From Sipunculus nudus (taxonomy: Eukaryota > Annelida > Sipuncula > Golfingiida > Sipunculidae): a stretch of DNA of 64,000 nucleotides. The notes below the pieces were generated by a model that saw only the letters and a list, made by a program, of their open reading frames with translations, ran no database searches and was not told where the DNA came from. Positions within the stretch are counted from its first letter, which is position 1, and each line of letters opens with the position of its first letter. Both the position numbers and the translations under genes were made by a program. Shown piece after piece: positions 60,661 through 64,000 of the stretch. Location: NCBI GenBank assembly GCA_026874595.1, contig CM049316.1, positions 73,685,176 through 73,749,175 on the forward strand. The letters are read 5' to 3'.

Positions 60661-61789
60661 GAGCGCCACCTACAGACTAAATTTCAAACAACAAATGTCA
60701 ACATTGACCGTGACAACACACATTTAAAAAGTTAAGCACTGGATGTCAACGCGTGTAAATCACCAGATGCATGTGGAACAGATTGTGGTGCCACTTGAAC
60801 TCAATAGTCTGAATAGACCACATGATGTGAAATATTGAATTCTAATTATTTAATTATGGATATTTTAAAAATAAAATTAACAGCCTAACAAATGAATTAC
60901 CCCAAGATGGCACCAGTGACAGTGTTTAAGTTACTGTACCACTTCCAGTTAATTTGTCATGGGACCTGACGTTGAATTACATCAACACCATGGAAACTTG
61001 TTGCATGGAAAAGAAAGTATTCTCCTTCAAATGATAATAATTATGTTCACAAATGATCTATAGATGTTTATTGCAACATTTTTAGACAAAAATGCTATTT
61101 ACTCGACCTGATTCTCACTTTACGACTATCAATTTGTCGACTGACAGCTGTCAACCATCAAGCAGCCTTCTGACCATGCATGCATATAATTATGCGGTAC
61201 AGTCTTTTCACACTAGGTGGTGTGTGTGTAGCTCATAGACCTTCAGTCTGAAAGTACCAGTTTATCATAGAAAGTCTTCATTGAACTGCTTGGTAGGATA
61301 TAGCAAGCTTACAAATATCAGTTACCGGTAGAACACATTATTCATAATTTTAAAGAAATGTTCTGACCTTTGTTTATTATCTTGTAATCTCCATAGTTTT
61401 GGAAACATAGTTTGTTGTCAATTTAAATGAGGCAGCTTGTTGTGAGACCCTGGCCAATAGGAAAACCTGTAAAAGGGTTGTAAAATAAGACATTTAAAAG
61501 TAAACATTTTCAGAAATCGTAGCAAGTATCATTTTCTATCTGAGCTTGTTTAAAAGTAACCATGGAAGGAAAATGATGTATCATTTACACCCTTTTGTCA
61601 CTTTTTAGGTCGCACAAATTTATTTTGCGGGATGCATATTTTGCTCCTAGGAAAATGAATGCATTTTCAAAGACTGAAGTAGCCTGGTCACTTCACTTCA
61701 GTCTTGATCTCCAGACTGCCAGTTCTTATGTACTCTGTTCCAGCTTGTTGTCAGTATTGTGTGGAGCAGTACACAGGTTATGCTTGTAG
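60661..61789. other. Upstream flank without recognised features
   Basis: Sequence beyond the promoter block, with no gene or repeat identified. Confidence 0.45.
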
Positions 61790-62235
61790 TATTTGTGGAT
61801 GGGTGTTTCTCCCTGTTTGCCCTTGACTTCTCTTGTTGTCCTCGGTTCTGGCTGCTCATTGGTTTGACTGGCTGGGAAGAGCTTGGCTCTCGGTGGCATC
61901 TACAAATTATAGCCAAGGAGTGCCTAGGATGGGGTTCCCAACTGCCATTTGCAGGCCCAAACTTCTTTCAGTTTGAACCCAGCTGTCAGGTTGACAATGG
62001 TGCTACGGATCACCCTGTGTTTTCAAGGACTGTTAGAGGGGCATGGCATCTGGTTGTTGTTTGCTGTGTGGACAGATGCACAGGCTTTGCATGGATTTTC
62101 GTGGATGGGTGTTGTTTTTTGTTCACCTCTGATTCCTCTTCCTTCCTGCAGTTCAGGTTTCATGGCAGATTGGCCGACTCTAGGCTCATGGCGGCATCTA
62201 CAAATCATGGTTGAAGGAGCATCTACAGCGGGTCC
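61790..62235 (+). repeat. Diverged duplicated block
   Basis: GTGGATGGGTGTTTCTCCCT..GGCATCTACAAATTATAGCC (61796-61917) is paralleled by GTGGATGGGTGTTGTTTTTT..GGCATCTACAAATCATGG (62101-62209). The open frames over this block (151 and 132 codons) reflect the duplication and show no recognisable domain. Confidence 0.6.
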
Positions 62236-62361
62236 CAAACCCCTCCAACTAGAGTACTCACAGGCTGATTTAATGTATATTTGGCATAAGGTACATCTAC
62301 CTGTACCTGTGTATACAATTCAGCGTACCTCCAGCAGGTTGTCATGAGTAAGAGGTTCATG

Positions 62362-62401
62362 TACCTGGAACTAAAGTACCCGGTATAAGGTACTCCAGGT
62401 A
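62362..62401. repeat. Imperfect hairpin
   Basis: TACCTGG..AGTACC pairs with GGTACT..CCAGGTA across a short CGGTATAA loop. Confidence 0.6.
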
Positions 62402-62719
62402 TGTTTGTGATACTGGGAATGGACACCAGGCTTGGGTCAGTTGCATACATGTACAAAGCTGTCTCCCTGTCAGGGAAGGTTAAACATCAAGCTTTAATCC
62501 CTGCTGCCTTTGAGTTGAGTTGGCCAGTGCTAGCAGCATGCTGGTCTACCTTGAGCCTCTAAACAGGGGGTGTATAGTGGCTTTATCACTATCAGCACAA
62601 GTAAAGGGAAGCAGTGAAGGATATGAACAGGGTTGCTAACATGTCCCATGTAGATAGTTGTTGTCTAGTACACACAGAAAACTGGTGAAGAGAAATGAAA
62701 AGTTGAAGAAAATACAAGC

Positions 62720-64000
62720 TTTATTGTAGCTCATCTGGGGGGGAGGGGTATTACATCCCTGAACTTTGGGCTCAACTTTGTATATATAATTGTCACATTT
62801 ACTAAAGGTATATATCTAAAAGGTCCATATCTTTTCTGAAGATATAGGGGGTTAGCATTCAATACTTTTTAGTAAACCTATGAGCTTATGCGATGGTGTG
62901 GTGGGGTCCGTTGTGTGTTGTTGGTCGTCTGTACGATAACCATAGCTATTTCAAAAACAGCAGGAGCTAGCATCATCAAATTTTTTGGAAATAATCAGTC
63001 ATCTGAAAAACTCAATTGGATTTTGTTTATTTTTTCTCTGTTTTCTTAAATTTTATAGGGAAAAAGCTAAAAAAAGCTTTAAAAATCTTCTTCTCCGAAA
63101 CTGCCAAGCCAACTTGTCCAATATTTCAGAGGAATGATCCCTGGAACAATCTCTCTCAAGTTTGTTTGAATTGTTCCAGTTCGGAGATTTTTGGCTGAGT
63201 TACAGAAGGTTGAACTAGTCATCTGACCAAAAAAGCATATGAAAATTTCAGTCTCAGAAACAGCTGGGGCTATCATCACCAAATTTTATGTCAATGTTGG
63301 TCACATGAGTCATATTTGAAAATTGAGGTATTGGTGGCGCCACCTGCACCAGCCTTTTTTGTACGGGGTCATCAGTGCCTGTATCACACTAAGGGCTACA
63401 AAAAACTTCTCTGAAACCATATGGCCAAATTGTTTAATATTGCACAGAAATGATCCTAGGGTAGTGCTTTCTGAAGTTTGTTCAAATGGTCTCTATTCAG
63501 TGACTTTTGGCTGAGTTATGGGAAGCTGAATTTAGTCATATGCCAATACAGCCCATTTTAGCTCAGTGGCTACAAAGATCTTCTCAAAAACCACTGGGCC
63601 AAATTCTTTAACCTTACACATTAATTATCATCAGAAGTTGATAATTCAAGTTTGTTCAAATGGTTTTGGTTCAGTGCTTTTTGGCTGAGTTACGGGAAGC
63701 TGAACTTAGCCAATTTGCTGTATCTTCCCATATAAGTTATAAACCTGCAAAACGTTTTTCGACTGACGCCACTGAAGCCAGTTTGTTAAATATTTTACAA
63801 GAATAATCCCCACAATAATTCTTATAATAATTGTCATTAATGGTTCCACATGAATGATTTTTGGCTGAATTATGGAGGTTGAATTGAGTCATTTTACCAT
63901 ATATGTTAGCTGTGTGATGCTGTTACATCTAGCCTGGCACCAGTTTGCCTATTACATCATGCCACTAGACATTTAGATTTCAGGTTATCTTTGGTTAATA
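62720..64000 (+). repeat. Family F repeat, plus-strand copy with internal tandem units
   Basis: Opens near TGTAGCTCATCTGGGGGG and a GTGGGGTCCGTTGTGTG / GGTCGTCTGTACG block. Then several related units follow, each with a GGCCAAATTNTTTAA-type block, GTTTGTTCAAATGGT and TTTTGGCTGAGTTANGG (near 63192, 63506, 63679 and 63860). A GGTGGCGCCACC palindrome lies at 63333-63344. It continues past the right edge. Inverted partner at 52300-53230. Confidence 0.8.

Noticed and set aside
61759-62347. 151- and 132-codon frames
   Set aside because: Both read a diverged DNA duplication; composition (many W, C, F) and overlap in two frames point to chance.

Overview
The window looks like intronic and intergenic DNA from an animal nuclear genome, most likely a bivalve mollusc or another lophotrochozoan. 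It is AT-rich, has no prokaryotic gene layout, and has long introns with canonical GT..AG splice sites. It also has tRNA-derived SINEs, a LINE fragment, and many non-autonomous elements that combine internal satellites, ACGG-type microsatellites and terminal hairpins, as in the bivalve 'pearl'/Helentron-associated elements. The species call is inference.

Only one protein-coding gene is well supported: the 5' part of a POGLUT2/POGLUT3 (KDELC) protein O-glucosyltransferase gene on the minus strand. Exon 1 (59579-59808) carries the start codon, a signal segment and the start of the filamin-type domain. Exon 2 (18640-18842) carries the rest of the filamin-type domain. Exon 3 (5474-5685) carries the linker into the catalytic domain. 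Intron phases match exactly and splice the three exons into 215 continuous residues. The introns are about 40.7 kb and 13.0 kb, and a third runs off the left edge, so the CAP10/GT90 catalytic exons lie outside. A CpG-rich block at about 60.2-60.7 kb is the probable promoter.

Nearly everything else is repeats, mostly inside the introns. 1-4.8 kb: an array of about 337-bp satellite units (family A), interrupted by a 5'-truncated LINE with a poly(A) tail and a 14-bp target-site duplication. 5.6-6.0 kb: a roughly 40-bp tandem array whose first unit is the exon 3 splice acceptor. 6.3-8.3 kb: two SINEs and a dispersed repeat pair. 10.1-10.7 kb: a satellite-cored element fragment. 12.5-14.4, 34.2-39.0 and 39.9-40.8 kb: elements sharing one 3' hairpin (families A/B). 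31.4-33.7 and 46.9-48.2 kb: family C, with 288-bp units full of nuclear-receptor-like motifs. 45.1-46.1 kb plus fragments to 51.6 kb: family D. 52.3-53.2 and 62.7-64.0 kb: an inverted pair of family F. Less repetitive blocks at 10.9-11.5, 48.3-49.1 and 53.8-54.0 kb could be cis-regulatory.

The most interesting result is structural. At least three families with unrelated cores share the same ends: a 5' hairpin, then a subterminal repeat whose reverse complement closes a 3' hairpin. They also exchange modules (a 12-bp palindrome, the ACGG tail, the tail/core combination), and all lie in the same orientation, antisense to the gene.
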